A stretch of DNA of 56,952 nucleotides from an uncultured Flavobacteriales bacterium (GCA_903945495.1 CAJAVU010000096.1:1-56952), one strand, 5' to 3'. Positions 43,984 to 53,343 are shown, counted from the stretch's first letter. Translations and numbers: made by a program. Notes: generated by a model from the sequence alone, not told the origin.

Positions 43984-44490
43984 TTAGTGATGATGTCCGT
44001 GTTCTCCGTGAACGTGTCCATGATCAATTTCGTCTTGTGATGCTTCGCGAATTGCTAAAACTTCACCGATGAAATGTAAATCTGTTCCTGCTAATGGGTG
44101 GTTGAAGTCCATTTTAATTAATTCTGGAGTCACTTCAACAACGCGTCCACGTAAATTGTTTCCTTCGTTATCTGACATTGGAATTAAAGCTCCAACTGGA
44201 AAATGCTCTGCATTGAAATTTCCATTCTCGTCATGGAATACTTCCAATGGAATCATTGCAACTTGATTCTCATCTGCAGTGCCATAAGCGTTTTCTGATT
44301 TAATGACAAACTCAAAAGAATCTCCCACTTTTTTTCCATAAATATTCTCTTCGAATTCAGGGATAATCGCTCCAACACCATATAAAAATACCATCGGATT
44401 TTCTGTGCTAGTCTCTTCGATTTTCTCTCCTGTTTTGTGATCTGATAGTTTGTAGTTCAACGAAACCACCAATTTCTCTTGAATTGTCAT
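43984..44490 (-). CDS. SlyD-like FKBP-type peptidyl-prolyl isomerase
   Basis: This is a 168-residue cytosolic protein. The FKBP part has NYKLSDHKTGEKIEET, GVGAIIPEFEENIYGKKVGD and MDFNHPLAGTDLHF, with an inserted chaperone flap (about 70-125), as in SlyD. It catalyses prolyl isomerisation and helps protein folding. The C-terminus is His-rich (GHVHGEHGHHH), a metal-binding tail as found in SlyD proteins that handle nickel or zinc. The length is close to that of other bacterial SlyD proteins. A TAnnTTTG box precedes the gene and a terminator follows it, so it is probably transcribed alone. Confidence 0.93.
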   Translation of the reverse strand: MTIQEKLVVSLNYKLSDHKTGEKIEETSTENPMVFLYGVGAIIPEFEENIYGKKVGDSFEFVIKSENAYGTADENQVAMIPLEVFHDENGNFNAEHFPVGALIPMSDNEGNNLRGRVVEVTPELIKMDFNHPLAGTDLHFIGEVLAIREASQDEIDHGHVHGEHGHHH

Positions 44491-44512
44491 ACTGATTCTT
44501 TTAAATAAAGGT

Positions 44513-44520
44513 CAAATATA
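44513..44520 (-). promoter_or_regulatory. -7 box of the SlyD-like gene
   Basis: On the minus strand TATATTTG matches the TAnnTTTG consensus exactly, 23 bases upstream of the start codon. Confidence 0.5.
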
Positions 44521-44524
44521 CTGA

Positions 44525-44578
44525 CTAATTCTAAATTCTACCTTCTAACTCTAAATTCTACCTTCTAACTCTAACTAC
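44525..44578. repeat. 20-bp tandem repeat, about 2.7 copies
   Basis: Unit 1 (44525-44544) and unit 2 (44545-44564) differ at one base. A partial third unit runs to 44578, where it meets the stop codon of the next gene. The unit is CTAA[C/T]TCTAAATTCTACCTT. It fills the gap between two minus-strand genes. Confidence 0.8.
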
Positions 44579-45861
44579 TAGTTAAGAAGAATTTTAAATG
44601 TTCGCATCACCCCATTTCGTTCCAAACGCACAAAATACATTCCACGTGGTAGAGCAGATACACTCAACGCATTGTTGTTTCGTACAACTTCGAGTTTTTG
44701 TCCTGCAGGTGTGTAAAGTTCAACGATATCAATGTTATTTAATCCATTAATGGCAATAAAATCACTTGTAGGATTGGTTTGAATTGACCAATAATCTGCA
44801 GCATTCTCCGTAATTCCAGCTGTACAACCCAAATTGTTGATGTGTTGCCAAATGGTATCGTTGTATTGATTTCCAACATAGCTATTTCCCATTGATGAAC
44901 CCATTCGCACAATTACAAGGTCTTGCGAAGGAACAACGTTGATGATTTGTCCATTCTTCCCTAAAGCGGCATACATGTCACTAGGAGCACTCGGAATAGC
45001 AGATCCTGGGAAAACAAGTTGTGTGCTTGGAAGCATAAAACTTGATTGACCATTTAACCATGTCAAATAACCATAACTGTTGTTTAAGGTTTGAGACGGT
45101 GTACGCATGTCGTCTAAATAATTAACATCACTTTGAACCGTTGTTCCGTTCCAAACACCATCTTGCGATAACAATAAACCGAAACGCGCCATTGAACGCG
45201 GTTTAGAAACGAAAACGTTGTTGTATCCATTTGGGAAAAATAGACCAGTCATTCCGATTTTAGAACCGATTTTTTGCTGAATGAATTGATTCAACGTTAA
45301 TCCAGAAGCATCTTCAATTACGCCATCCAACAAAGTGTACGGACTGTTGTGATACGACCAACGGGTTCCTGGATCAGCTAAATATTCCAAACAAATTGGA
45401 TCTGTACAATCGAATGAAACGTTTTCATCCAATCCTGTTGTCATCGTTAACTGATGTCTGATGGTAATCGCCGCTTCCTGAGTAGGAGTAAGACTTGTCC
45501 AACCTGCGCCTAAATAATCACTTGATGGATCATTGATGTTCAATAAACCTTCCGTTTGTGCAATTCCAACGGCATAAGCGGTTAAGGTCTTGCCAGCAGA
45601 ATTCCAAACCCAAACGCTGTCTTGTGTAAAGGTCCCAAAATACTTTTCTAGAACGATTTTTCCGTTTTTTAAAACGATAAACGCTTTTGAATCGGAACCT
45701 TCCAAGAAATCATACAATACATGAATTGAATCCTCACACCAACCTAAATCGGATGGAGAAATTGTGTCCCATGTATTTCCAGTAAGAGGAGGGAAGTACG
45801 TTTGACTATTTACCGTAAAAACAGAGCAACAAAATAGGGTCAAAAAAGCAAGTAGTTTCAT
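44578..45861 (-). CDS. Secreted serine hydrolase (beta-lactamase/class C-like) with T9SS sorting domain
   Basis: The ATG at 45861 gives 427 residues with a signal peptide ending near VNSQ; an in-frame TTG eight codons upstream is less likely. The catalytic part (about 30-340) has the SxxK motif S88-A-G-K91 and Y170-H-N172, as in class C beta-lactamases and related esterases or peptidases. The last 75 residues form a type A T9SS sorting domain (NPTSDFIAINGLNNIDIVEL, GQKLEV, LPRGMYFVRLERNG), so the protein is exported across the outer membrane. Its substrate is unknown. Beta-lactamase activity is possible but not shown. Confidence 0.9.
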   Translation of the reverse strand: MKLLAFLTLFCCSVFTVNSQTYFPPLTGNTWDTISPSDLGWCEDSIHVLYDFLEGSDSKAFIVLKNGKIVLEKYFGTFTQDSVWVWNSAGKTLTAYAVGIAQTEGLLNINDPSSDYLGAGWTSLTPTQEAAITIRHQLTMTTGLDENVSFDCTDPICLEYLADPGTRWSYHNSPYTLLDGVIEDASGLTLNQFIQQKIGSKIGMTGLFFPNGYNNVFVSKPRSMARFGLLLSQDGVWNGTTVQSDVNYLDDMRTPSQTLNNSYGYLTWLNGQSSFMLPSTQLVFPGSAIPSAPSDMYAALGKNGQIINVVPSQDLVIVRMGSSMGNSYVGNQYNDTIWQHINNLGCTAGITENAADYWSIQTNPTSDFIAINGLNNIDIVELYTPAGQKLEVVRNNNALSVSALPRGMYFVRLERNGVMRTFKILLN

Positions 45862-45899
45862 AGCGTTGGATGATTGTATCAGCAAATTACGGCAAAAAG

Positions 45900-47609
45900 T
45901 TACAGTTTTGAAAGTTCAACTTGCACAAAATCTGCTAATTCTTTCAAATACGCTTCTGTGAAATCAAATCGAATTCCAGCAGTTTCATAGATTTCAGGAA
46001 TTGACTTCGTGTAACCCAAACTCAATGCAGCTTTGTAATCGTCAATGGCTTTTTGGAAATTCGTCATGCTGTTTTTCCAAACGCCCAAAGCACCTAATTG
46101 CGCAATTCCATATTCGATGTAATAGAAAGGAACTTCGAATAAATGCAATTGACGTTGCCAAGCCGTTTTTTGAACTGATTCAAATCCTGTCCAATCAGTT
46201 AAGCCTGTTCCATATTCTTTTGAAATTGCAACCCATTTTGCGTGACGCTCATCCACCGAATGCATTGGATTTTCATACACCCAATGTTGGAATTCATCAA
46301 TTTGTGCAATCCAAGGAAGAATTTTAAGAATCGTCTCCAATTGATCTTTTTTCGCACGCTTCAATTCTGTTTCATCTGTATAGAATTCATTCCACAGATT
46401 CATTGTCAATAATTCCATCGACATAGAAGCCAATTCAGCAACTTCAGATGGTAAACTTTTAAATCCAGTTAATTCTAAATCTCTGCTCAAGAACGAATGA
46501 ACAGCATGTCCGCCTTCATGCACCATCGTAACCAAATCACGTTGTGCACCAACAGAATTCATGAAAATAAATGGAACGCCAATTTCATACAATGGGTAAT
46601 TGTAGCCTCCTGGTGCTTTTCCAGGTTTTGAATCCAAATCCAAATGACCCATTTCGTCCATTGTACGCAAACAATTTCCAAAGTATGCATCGATTTTATC
46701 AAACATGGCAATGCTTCCGTTCAATAATTCTTCACCTGTTGAAAATGGTTTTAAAGGCGCTTTTCCATCTGGATCCACATCTGCGTCCCAAGGTTTGAAT
46801 TGCGTTTTACCAAATTTGTTTAACTTCTCTTGTTGAATGGTTTTCACCATCGGAACAATCAATTTCTTAATCGCATCGTGGAAATTGAAACAATCTTGTT
46901 TTGTATAATCAAAACGTCCTAAGGATTGGAATTTGTAATCTCTAAAATTTTCAAATCCAGCGTTCTTCGCAAGTTGATGTCTTTTTTGAATCAATTCAGT
47001 ATATAAATCATCCAATTTACCAGCATCTTCAGCTCGTCGTACAGCCATTTTCTCAAAAACTGTTTTGCGCAACACTTCATCTTGTTCTTTTAACAAAGAA
47101 GACGCTTTTTGCATTGTGATTTGCTCACCTTCGTGCTCGATTGTTTGAGCAGCTGAAATAGAACCGTATTGCTGACTTTTCTCATTCAATTCAGCTTCAA
47201 TTTCAATGTTTTCTTCACGGAACAATTCCAAAGCTGTTTTTACAGAACGGAAATAAATATGATGTGCTTGATCCTTGTCTAATTCAGCAAAATAAGGTGA
47301 ATCAGCCAATTTTTGATTCAATTGATCTTCAAAAGGAGCAAGTTCAGGTTGAATTTTAGTAACGAAAAAAGTGTACGCATTACTCAAGGCTTCATCACGT
47401 GTATCAATCGTCATTTTGATGTAACGCCAAGCTGCGTCTTCTTCCAAAACAGCTTCCAATTCACTTTTGTCTTTCAACCATTTGGTGTAATCTTCCTTTG
47501 TTTCTATTGTGCGTGCTAGTAAATCATCAAAATACGTTTTGATAGATTCCCAACTATCGATTTGTAAATTCTCGGCAACGAATGTGCGTTTTGCTTTCTC
47601 TATTTTCAT
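45900..47609 (-). CDS. pepF: M3-family oligoendopeptidase
   Basis: This 569-residue cytosolic zinc peptidase has the HEXXH motif HEGGH (364-368), followed by the downstream Glu region SEVAELASMSMELL. The length and layout fit the M3 oligoendopeptidase F group, which cleaves short peptides, although glycines replace the more usual HEFGH/HELGH residues. There is no signal peptide. It starts 90 bp after the DUF5606 gene, with a terminator between them, and ends 38 bp before the start codon of the serine hydrolase gene. Confidence 0.88.
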   Translation of the reverse strand: MKIEKAKRTFVAENLQIDSWESIKTYFDDLLARTIETKEDYTKWLKDKSELEAVLEEDAAWRYIKMTIDTRDEALSNAYTFFVTKIQPELAPFEDQLNQKLADSPYFAELDKDQAHHIYFRSVKTALELFREENIEIEAELNEKSQQYGSISAAQTIEHEGEQITMQKASSLLKEQDEVLRKTVFEKMAVRRAEDAGKLDDLYTELIQKRHQLAKNAGFENFRDYKFQSLGRFDYTKQDCFNFHDAIKKLIVPMVKTIQQEKLNKFGKTQFKPWDADVDPDGKAPLKPFSTGEELLNGSIAMFDKIDAYFGNCLRTMDEMGHLDLDSKPGKAPGGYNYPLYEIGVPFIFMNSVGAQRDLVTMVHEGGHAVHSFLSRDLELTGFKSLPSEVAELASMSMELLTMNLWNEFYTDETELKRAKKDQLETILKILPWIAQIDEFQHWVYENPMHSVDERHAKWVAISKEYGTGLTDWTGFESVQKTAWQRQLHLFEVPFYYIEYGIAQLGALGVWKNSMTNFQKAIDDYKAALSLGYTKSIPEIYETAGIRFDFTEAYLKELADFVQVELSKL

Positions 47610-47622
47610 ATTTGTATGTCAT

Positions 47623-47651
47623 AAAAAAAGCCGGAACTTCCGACTTTTTTA
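47623..47651 (-). terminator. Rho-independent terminator after the DUF5606 gene
   Basis: On the minus strand AGTCGG and CCGGCT form a 6-bp stem (one G-T pair) with a 5-base loop, followed by seven T residues. A matching T-tract on the other side means it could also work in the opposite direction. Confidence 0.8.
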
Positions 47652-47675
47652 TATCTATAAACTAATTTCTAAAAT

Positions 47676-47696
47676 CTAATCACTAATCACTAATCA
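47676..47696. repeat. Three tandem copies of a 7-bp unit
   Basis: CTAATCA is repeated exactly three times just beyond the DUF5606 stop codon. It is a short simple repeat with no clear function. Confidence 0.7.
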
Positions 47697-47700
47697 CTAG

Positions 47701-48327
47701 TTATTTTCCTCGACTTGAACCTGTTTTAGTAGCTGTAGTTTTTTTAGCTGCTGCTGGTTTTGCTGCTTTCGCTGCAGGAGTAGCTTTTGGTTTTGAAGTT
47801 GTAGCTGCTTTTTTAGCTGGAGCTTTTTTAGCTGGAGCTGCTTTGTCTTCCTCTTTGGTTACTGAGCTTGTCGAAGTATCTGCTGCTGCTTTTTTCGCTT
47901 TAGGAGCTTTTTTCTCTGCAACAACTTCTTCAGCTTTCACTTCTTCAATTTTTAAGTTTCCAGATTTGTGCAATAAATTATACCATTGGAACATTTTCTT
48001 AACATCAGAAGGATAAACTCTTTCTTGATCATAATTTGGAAGAATCTCTAACAAATAAGCTTCAAGAACTTTTAAATCCTCTTTGTGAGAAGGACATTCT
48101 TTTCCACCTTCTTTTGTGTAAATTGCTGTTAGCAAATCACGCAATGGAGCATCTTCATCATACGTGTAGATTGAAATGTCATCCAATGCTGAAATACGAT
48201 CCGTAGCATACGCTGGAAAACGTTTGTTATCAATCAAAGACTCAACGATAATGCTGTTTTTACCTTGAGCGATTACTTTGTAAAGACCTGGTCTTCCTGA
48301 AATTGCAATTATACCTGTTAAATTCAT
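47701..48327 (-). CDS. DUF5606 protein with Lys/Ala-rich tail
   Basis: This 208-residue protein has an N-terminal DUF5606 domain (about 1-120), recognisable from the GIIAISGRPGLYKVIAQGKN start and IIVESLIDNKRFPAYATD. The family is widely conserved in Bacteroidota and its function is not known. Residues about 125-208 form a low-complexity tail of Lys, Ala, Pro and Thr, with PAKKAPAKKAATT-type repeats similar to histone H1 tails. That suggests nucleic-acid binding. A TATTTTTG promoter box lies upstream and a terminator downstream. Confidence 0.85.
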   Translation of the reverse strand: MNLTGIIAISGRPGLYKVIAQGKNSIIVESLIDNKRFPAYATDRISALDDISIYTYDEDAPLRDLLTAIYTKEGGKECPSHKEDLKVLEAYLLEILPNYDQERVYPSDVKKMFQWYNLLHKSGNLKIEEVKAEEVVAEKKAPKAKKAAADTSTSSVTKEEDKAAPAKKAPAKKAATTSKPKATPAAKAAKPAAAKKTTATKTGSSRGK

Positions 48328-48346
48328 TCTTAATTATTTACGTCGC

Positions 48347-48354
48347 CAAAAATA
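48347..48354 (-). promoter_or_regulatory. -7 box of the DUF5606 gene
   Basis: On the minus strand TATTTTTG matches TAnnTTTG and lies 20 bases upstream of the start codon. Confidence 0.4.
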
Positions 48355-48374
48355 TAAATTCTTTGTTAGCCAAA

Positions 48375-50942
48375 TTACATTCTTGTGATTTTTGAGTAAA
48401 TCTTTTCTGATTCAAGCTCGATGATCACATGATAAATGCCGTTTGGAAGGTGTGAAATGGAAAATGTTTTACTGTCTATCTTATTGAAAGACACTTCTTT
48501 ACCATTGTTGTTGTAGATTTTTACTGAAGTAATTGGTTCGGAAGATTTTAGTTGAAATAAATCTGATGTTGGATTAGGGAAAATCGCTATTCTGTCAGAA
48601 ACTTCTTCCGTTAAGCCTAAAACGATCACAATTGGAGCTGTTTCTGAAACACATCCATTTGTATTCACAGTGTAACACGTATACGTTCCATACGGCGGAG
48701 TAATATCCAAAATTGAATTTGTTGCTCCTGAAATATCGGCGCCATTCAAGGTCCATTGATAGTTTGATGAAAGCGTAAACGTTGACAATTGATTTCCATT
48801 CAATGTAATTGGATCAATTGCCAATGCTGGAAGTACTTCAACAGTAATTGTATCTGTTTGTGCTGTACATCCTTTTAGATTGATGGCAAGCGCTGAATAA
48901 CTTCCTGAAAGATTTGGCGTGAAAGGATATCCTTCGTAATTGTTTGACCAAATGGCATTCGTAATAGGAGTGGAGTTACTTGTGTTAATTACAATTGGAA
49001 CATTTGAACAAATAGTATCATCTGCTGAAAGTGTTGCTGTGAATTCATTCGCTAACATAAGTGCCAATGCATCCGCTTTACCATTTCCATACGCATAATT
49101 CGGTAAAGAACCTGTGAAGCCATCGCTATAAGCTGTACCAATTAAATCCGCCTTAAAATCAGCATACGTTGCTTTGTTACATTTTTCCAAATACAAGGCT
49201 GCAATTCCAGAGATGACTGGTGAAGCCATTGACGTTCCACCATTTCTAGCGTGCCAACCTCCTGAATCAACAGCCGCCCAATAGGCAGGGTTTGTTAACA
49301 ACCAAAGCGGTGCAGCGGATAACGAAAAGTCTCCAGCAGCGGCAATATCTGGTTTTTGAAGCAATTGACGATTTGGTCCTTTTGATGAACTCGGCGCTAA
49401 TTTCCCCGGTGGAGTTAAATCTGATGTTACCGTTTGATTGTTATTGTTATCAATGTGACTCGCTCGATTTCTAATGTTTGCAACAGTAATTACTTTTTGA
49501 GAACACGCCCATGATGAAACAATGGTTTGCAGTGAATCAGGCATGTTGTAATGTGCTATCGCTGGCATCACACCAACAGAAGGAATGGTTGTAACAAGAT
49601 TGTTCAATCCCATCCACGTTCCACTCCATAAATCATATTTCCCGCTTCCTTTTGTTTCAAAACGGAACAAATAATTGGTTGAATCGACGTTGCTGTAAAA
49701 CGCTTCCATGTGATAGTTACCATTCACCAATTCCGTATAGATTTCAATTGTTGCAATGCGATTTCCATTGGAATTGTAAATCGTGTCTAAAATTGGTGTG
49801 TTAATGGACGATTGTGCTGGACGAAAACTTGTTCTACCTCTGAATCCGTATGCTGGACCTGGTTTGTCAGCTGCAAAAGCATATTCAAATGTCGCATCAG
49901 TTTGGTTTGACCATAAGTCGAAATAAATGTGATTTGGTCCAAATGCCGCACTTCCAGAACTATTATTCTGCAACCAAACGAAAGATGTATCGCTGTCAAC
50001 ATTTCCTGTAACATGGTATTTGCCTTGATTTCCTGCATTACCTGCAGCACAAACGACAATTCTACCTTCTTTAGCCGTTAATAATGAATCAATGTACTCA
50101 CCAGCTGGATCCAAACCATCATGACTTCCGAGATATGAACCGAGACTTAAATTAACGACTGCTGGTAATCCAAGCGTGTCAGCAACTCTAAAAATATAAT
50201 CGCAAGCATCGGCAATTGTTAATGTCCAATTGTTTAAATTAAAATTCGTTTCAACGATGATAATGTTTGCATCGGGAGCAACACCTGTATTTGAACCATT
50301 CGCATTTCCGTTTCCAGCGCCCATTCCAGCTACTGTTGATCCATGTGCCGTGGACTCTTCCGTACTTGTACATGTTCCGTTATTGATTGCAGCAGAATCC
50401 CAAACAATTCCGTAATTGTATGGCTGCGGAATAGTTCCTCCAGTATTTGTGGAATGATCCCAATAGCGCAAAACACGTGTATTTCCATTGTCATCAATAA
50501 AATCAGGATGGTTCCAATCGATTCCTTGGTCTACAAAACCAATAATGACATCTTTTCCGGTGTATGAACTACTCAAACCGCCTGTTCCGTTGTGAACTTG
50601 TACTACGTTATGTTTCACTAACGCACTATCCGCTAGCGCAACAGGAGGTGCAAACTCAAAATAGTAGTTTTTTAATTCGAGACTTTTGGTCTTTGCATCA
50701 ATCCATTTTGCAGTAGTCGAAATAAACAACCAATTTCCTGTTTGATATTTTATTTTAATGTGCTCCTTGTTCAATAGACTTTTTGTTGCATCATCGTTGG
50801 GAACACAAAATGTGGTGATTTCATTTGGTGATTTTTCCAAATATGCTTGAAAACCAAATTTATGGTGCTGAGCGTTTGTGTTTATTGAGAAAAATAGAAT
50901 CGCAATAAATCCAATGAGTAGTGACAAGTTAGTTCGAACCAT
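48375..50942 (-). CDS. Secreted S8 (subtilisin-like) protease with T9SS sorting domain
   Basis: This 855-residue protein has a signal peptide ending near INTNAQ. The subtilase catalytic triad is D138 (GFVDQGID), H200 (AHGSTVAG) and S571 (GGTSMASP). A large insert lies between His and Ser (about 330-500). After the catalytic domain come two Ig-like beta regions and a C-terminal type A T9SS sorting domain (IFPNPTSDLFQLKSSEPITS, NGIYHVIIE). It is predicted to be released or attached at the cell surface and to digest extracellular protein. It is divergent from a second subtilase gene at 51064. Confidence 0.93.
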   Translation of the reverse strand: MVRTNLSLLIGFIAILFFSINTNAQHHKFGFQAYLEKSPNEITTFCVPNDDATKSLLNKEHIKIKYQTGNWLFISTTAKWIDAKTKSLELKNYYFEFAPPVALADSALVKHNVVQVHNGTGGLSSSYTGKDVIIGFVDQGIDWNHPDFIDDNGNTRVLRYWDHSTNTGGTIPQPYNYGIVWDSAAINNGTCTSTEESTAHGSTVAGMGAGNGNANGSNTGVAPDANIIIVETNFNLNNWTLTIADACDYIFRVADTLGLPAVVNLSLGSYLGSHDGLDPAGEYIDSLLTAKEGRIVVCAAGNAGNQGKYHVTGNVDSDTSFVWLQNNSSGSAAFGPNHIYFDLWSNQTDATFEYAFAADKPGPAYGFRGRTSFRPAQSSINTPILDTIYNSNGNRIATIEIYTELVNGNYHMEAFYSNVDSTNYLFRFETKGSGKYDLWSGTWMGLNNLVTTIPSVGVMPAIAHYNMPDSLQTIVSSWACSQKVITVANIRNRASHIDNNNNQTVTSDLTPPGKLAPSSSKGPNRQLLQKPDIAAAGDFSLSAAPLWLLTNPAYWAAVDSGGWHARNGGTSMASPVISGIAALYLEKCNKATYADFKADLIGTAYSDGFTGSLPNYAYGNGKADALALMLANEFTATLSADDTICSNVPIVINTSNSTPITNAIWSNNYEGYPFTPNLSGSYSALAINLKGCTAQTDTITVEVLPALAIDPITLNGNQLSTFTLSSNYQWTLNGADISGATNSILDITPPYGTYTCYTVNTNGCVSETAPIVIVLGLTEEVSDRIAIFPNPTSDLFQLKSSEPITSVKIYNNNGKEVSFNKIDSKTFSISHLPNGIYHVIIELESEKIYSKITRM

Positions 50943-51063
50943 TTGTAAGCAATTTTTACCTTAAGACGTAAATATAAACCGAATGGTTAAAAAAATGGCA
51001 TGCTTTAAAAGATAATTTATACTTTTCGTTCAATTAATTGACAATTATTAAGTTCACAACACT

Positions 51064-52662
51064 ATGAAAAAAAGAATCATTCAACTTAGTTTATCCATTT
51101 TTGCCTTTGGAATTACTAATTTATTATACGGTCAATCGCTTGATAAAGGTGTGTTGAACTGGTACAATGGTAAAGCTGGAATGGAAACGGAAGCAGCCTA
51201 CAAGCTGTTGAAAAAACGAAAATCAAATTCTGTTGTTGTTGCAGTGATTGATTCTGGAATCCATATTGAACACAAAGATCTTGAAGGAAAAATTTGGGTA
51301 AATAGCGATGAAATTCCAAATAACGGTGTTGATGATGACAAAAATGGCTACATCGATGATGTAAATGGATGGAATTTCTTAGGAAATGCAAACGGTGAAA
51401 ACGTGAACGAGGCATGTCTTGAAAAAACCCGAATTTTAAGAGATTTGTCTAAAAAGTTTGATGGAATTGATCCTGAAACCTTGTCTGCAACTGAAAAAGA
51501 AGAATACGCACTTTACGAAAAAGTAAAAGGTGAAGTTCAAGCAGAATATACGAATTATTCGAGCTATTTGGAGCAAATGGATATGATCACAATGATGATT
51601 GATCAAGTTCCTGTTATGGTAGGAAGTACAATCGGAAAAACAGACTACACGCTGAAAGATCTTGAAAAATGGAATCCAACTGAAGAGCAAATGATTCAAT
51701 TGAAGGATTTTGCGATTGCCATCGAAAAAGGTGAAGTGACCAAAGAAATTATGGCGGAGCAAAAAACGCAATTGGAGCAAATGGTCAATTACAACTTAAA
51801 TGTTGAATTTGATGATCGCGCTGTAATTGGCGATAATCCACATGATTTTACAGATACAAAATACGGTAACAATAATGTTGAAGGTCCAGAAGCATTGCAC
51901 GGAACGCACGTTGGTGGAATCATTGGAGCAATTCGTGGAAACAACTTAGGTGGAGATGGTGTTGCTGATAACGTGAAATTAATGGTTTTACGTGCTGTTC
52001 CAAACGGTGATGAGCAAGATAAAGATATCGCAATGGCTGTTCGTTATGCTGTTGACAATGGTGCGCAAGTGATCAATATGTCATTTGGGAAAGCGTATTC
52101 AGTTCACCAAAAAGAAGTGTACGAAGCATTCAAATATGCTGATTCAAAAGGTGTTTTATTGGTGCACGCAGCTGGAAACGACAATGCAAACATCGATACA
52201 GATCCAAATTATCCAACTTCAATGTACAGCTTCCAAACAAAACCATTGGATATGTTCTTGACAATTGGAGCTTCAACTAGAATGACTTCTGATAAATTGG
52301 CCGCTACGTTCTCTAACTACGGACAAACAAAAGTAGACGTTTTTGCTCCAGGACACGATATTTACAATTCAGTTCCACAAAGCGATTACGCGAAATTAAA
52401 CGGAACATCAATGGCGGCTCCAATGGTTGCTGGTGTTGCTGCTTTGTTACAAGGATATTTCCCAACATTGACGATGAAAGAGATCAAAGAAATCATCTTG
52501 AAATCAGCGAAATCGTACAAAGGAACACAACAATTGATGCCAGGATCAACAACAGATAAAGTTGATTTTTCAACACTTTCAGTTACTGGTGGAGTTGTAA
52601 ACGTAAAGAATGCTGTGAAAATGTGCATGGCTCTTGAAAAAGAAAAATCAGTAAAAAAATAA
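51064..52662 (+). CDS. Secreted S8 (subtilisin-like) protease without T9SS domain
   Basis: This 532-residue protein has a signal peptide ending near LLYGQ. The triad is D63 (VAVIDSGI), H282 (HGTHVGG) and S449 (NGTSMAAP). Between D and H there is a long charged helical insert (about 115-260, rich in Glu and Lys), which separates the catalytic elements more than in classical subtilases. No C-terminal sorting domain is present, so the enzyme probably stays in the periplasm. It is followed by an intrinsic terminator. It shares the 121-bp upstream region with the divergent T9SS subtilase. Confidence 0.92.
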   Translation: MKKRIIQLSLSIFAFGITNLLYGQSLDKGVLNWYNGKAGMETEAAYKLLKKRKSNSVVVAVIDSGIHIEHKDLEGKIWVNSDEIPNNGVDDDKNGYIDDVNGWNFLGNANGENVNEACLEKTRILRDLSKKFDGIDPETLSATEKEEYALYEKVKGEVQAEYTNYSSYLEQMDMITMMIDQVPVMVGSTIGKTDYTLKDLEKWNPTEEQMIQLKDFAIAIEKGEVTKEIMAEQKTQLEQMVNYNLNVEFDDRAVIGDNPHDFTDTKYGNNNVEGPEALHGTHVGGIIGAIRGNNLGGDGVADNVKLMVLRAVPNGDEQDKDIAMAVRYAVDNGAQVINMSFGKAYSVHQKEVYEAFKYADSKGVLLVHAAGNDNANIDTDPNYPTSMYSFQTKPLDMFLTIGASTRMTSDKLAATFSNYGQTKVDVFAPGHDIYNSVPQSDYAKLNGTSMAAPMVAGVAALLQGYFPTLTMKEIKEIILKSAKSYKGTQQLMPGSTTDKVDFSTLSVTGGVVNVKNAVKMCMALEKEKSVKK

Positions 52663-52678
52663 TACAATAAATTAAGTG

Positions 52679-52710
52679 AAAGGCTATTCGATTTTCGGGT
52701 AGCCTTTTTT
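52679..52710 (+). terminator. Rho-independent terminator
   Basis: AAAGGCTA and TAGCCTTT form an 8-bp stem with a 13-base loop, followed by T residues, 16 bp after the subtilase stop codon. Confidence 0.85.
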
Positions 52711-52728
52711 AATGCTAAAAAGACCGAT

Positions 52729-53190
52729 ATGAAATATTTACTCTTGCTTGTAACGTCCTTCTTAATTTCAACAACGAATGCACAGGAACTTGATTCCTTG
52801 ATCAATAACTGGCACAAAGCAGCTGGAAAAGCGGATTACGATGCGTTTTTTGGCTTGATGGACAAATCGTTTGTTTATTTGGGAACAGCCCCAGGCGAAC
52901 GTTGGGACAAAGAAGCATTTTCGTCGTTTGCAAAACCTTTTTTTGACAAAGGAAGAGCCTGGGATTTTAAACCATCGAATCGCGTTTGGATGTATTCAGA
53001 TAACAAGAAAATGGCGTGGTTTGATGAAGATTTAGACACATGGATGCGCGGTTGTCGCGGCAGCGGAATCATGGTAAAAAAGAAAGGTGAATGGAAATTG
53101 GTCTATTACAATTTGACCGTTTTAATTGAAAACGAAAAGGTGCAACCGTTCATCAAATTACGCGATGAGCCACTGGAACCAAAGAAATAA
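52729..53190 (+). CDS. Exported SnoaL/NTF2-like protein
   Basis: This 153-residue protein has a signal peptide ending near TTNAQ. The mature part (about 20-145) has the SnoaL-3/NTF2-like pattern: NNWHKAAGKADYDAFFGLMD followed by FVYLGTAPGERWDKEAF, and KKGEWKLVYYNLTVLI near the end. NTF2-like folds bind small molecules or act as simple enzymes, and the ligand here is unknown. It follows the S8 protease terminator by about 20 bp and so probably has its own promoter. It faces the transaldolase gene across a structured intergenic region. Confidence 0.82.
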   Translation: MKYLLLLVTSFLISTTNAQELDSLINNWHKAAGKADYDAFFGLMDKSFVYLGTAPGERWDKEAFSSFAKPFFDKGRAWDFKPSNRVWMYSDNKKMAWFDEDLDTWMRGCRGSGIMVKKKGEWKLVYYNLTVLIENEKVQPFIKLRDEPLEPKK

Positions 53191-53219
53191 AAAGTGACTA
53201 GTCCTAAATTTAACCCTTT

Positions 53220-53337
53220 GAAACGTCATTTCACAAAGAAGTACGAGGCTCGCCTAAAATTTCATCGTAGAGTTATCAAATTGATAATGAGTAGATGAAA
53301 TTTTAAAGAACGAAGTAATTCAACGTGAAAATACGTT
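53220..53337. repeat. Large nested inverted-repeat element between convergent genes
   Basis: TAAAATTTCATC (53255-53266) and GATGAAATTTTA (53294-53305) are perfect 12-bp inverted copies, enclosing a second palindrome TTATCAA-A-TTGATAA (53273-53287). Further out, AACGTCATTTCAC and GTGAAAATACGTT are near-inverted copies (about 53222-53234 and 53323-53335). The whole could fold into a long branched hairpin. It could be a two-way terminator or a small mobile palindromic element. Confidence 0.65.
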
Positions 53338-53343
53338 GATGAA

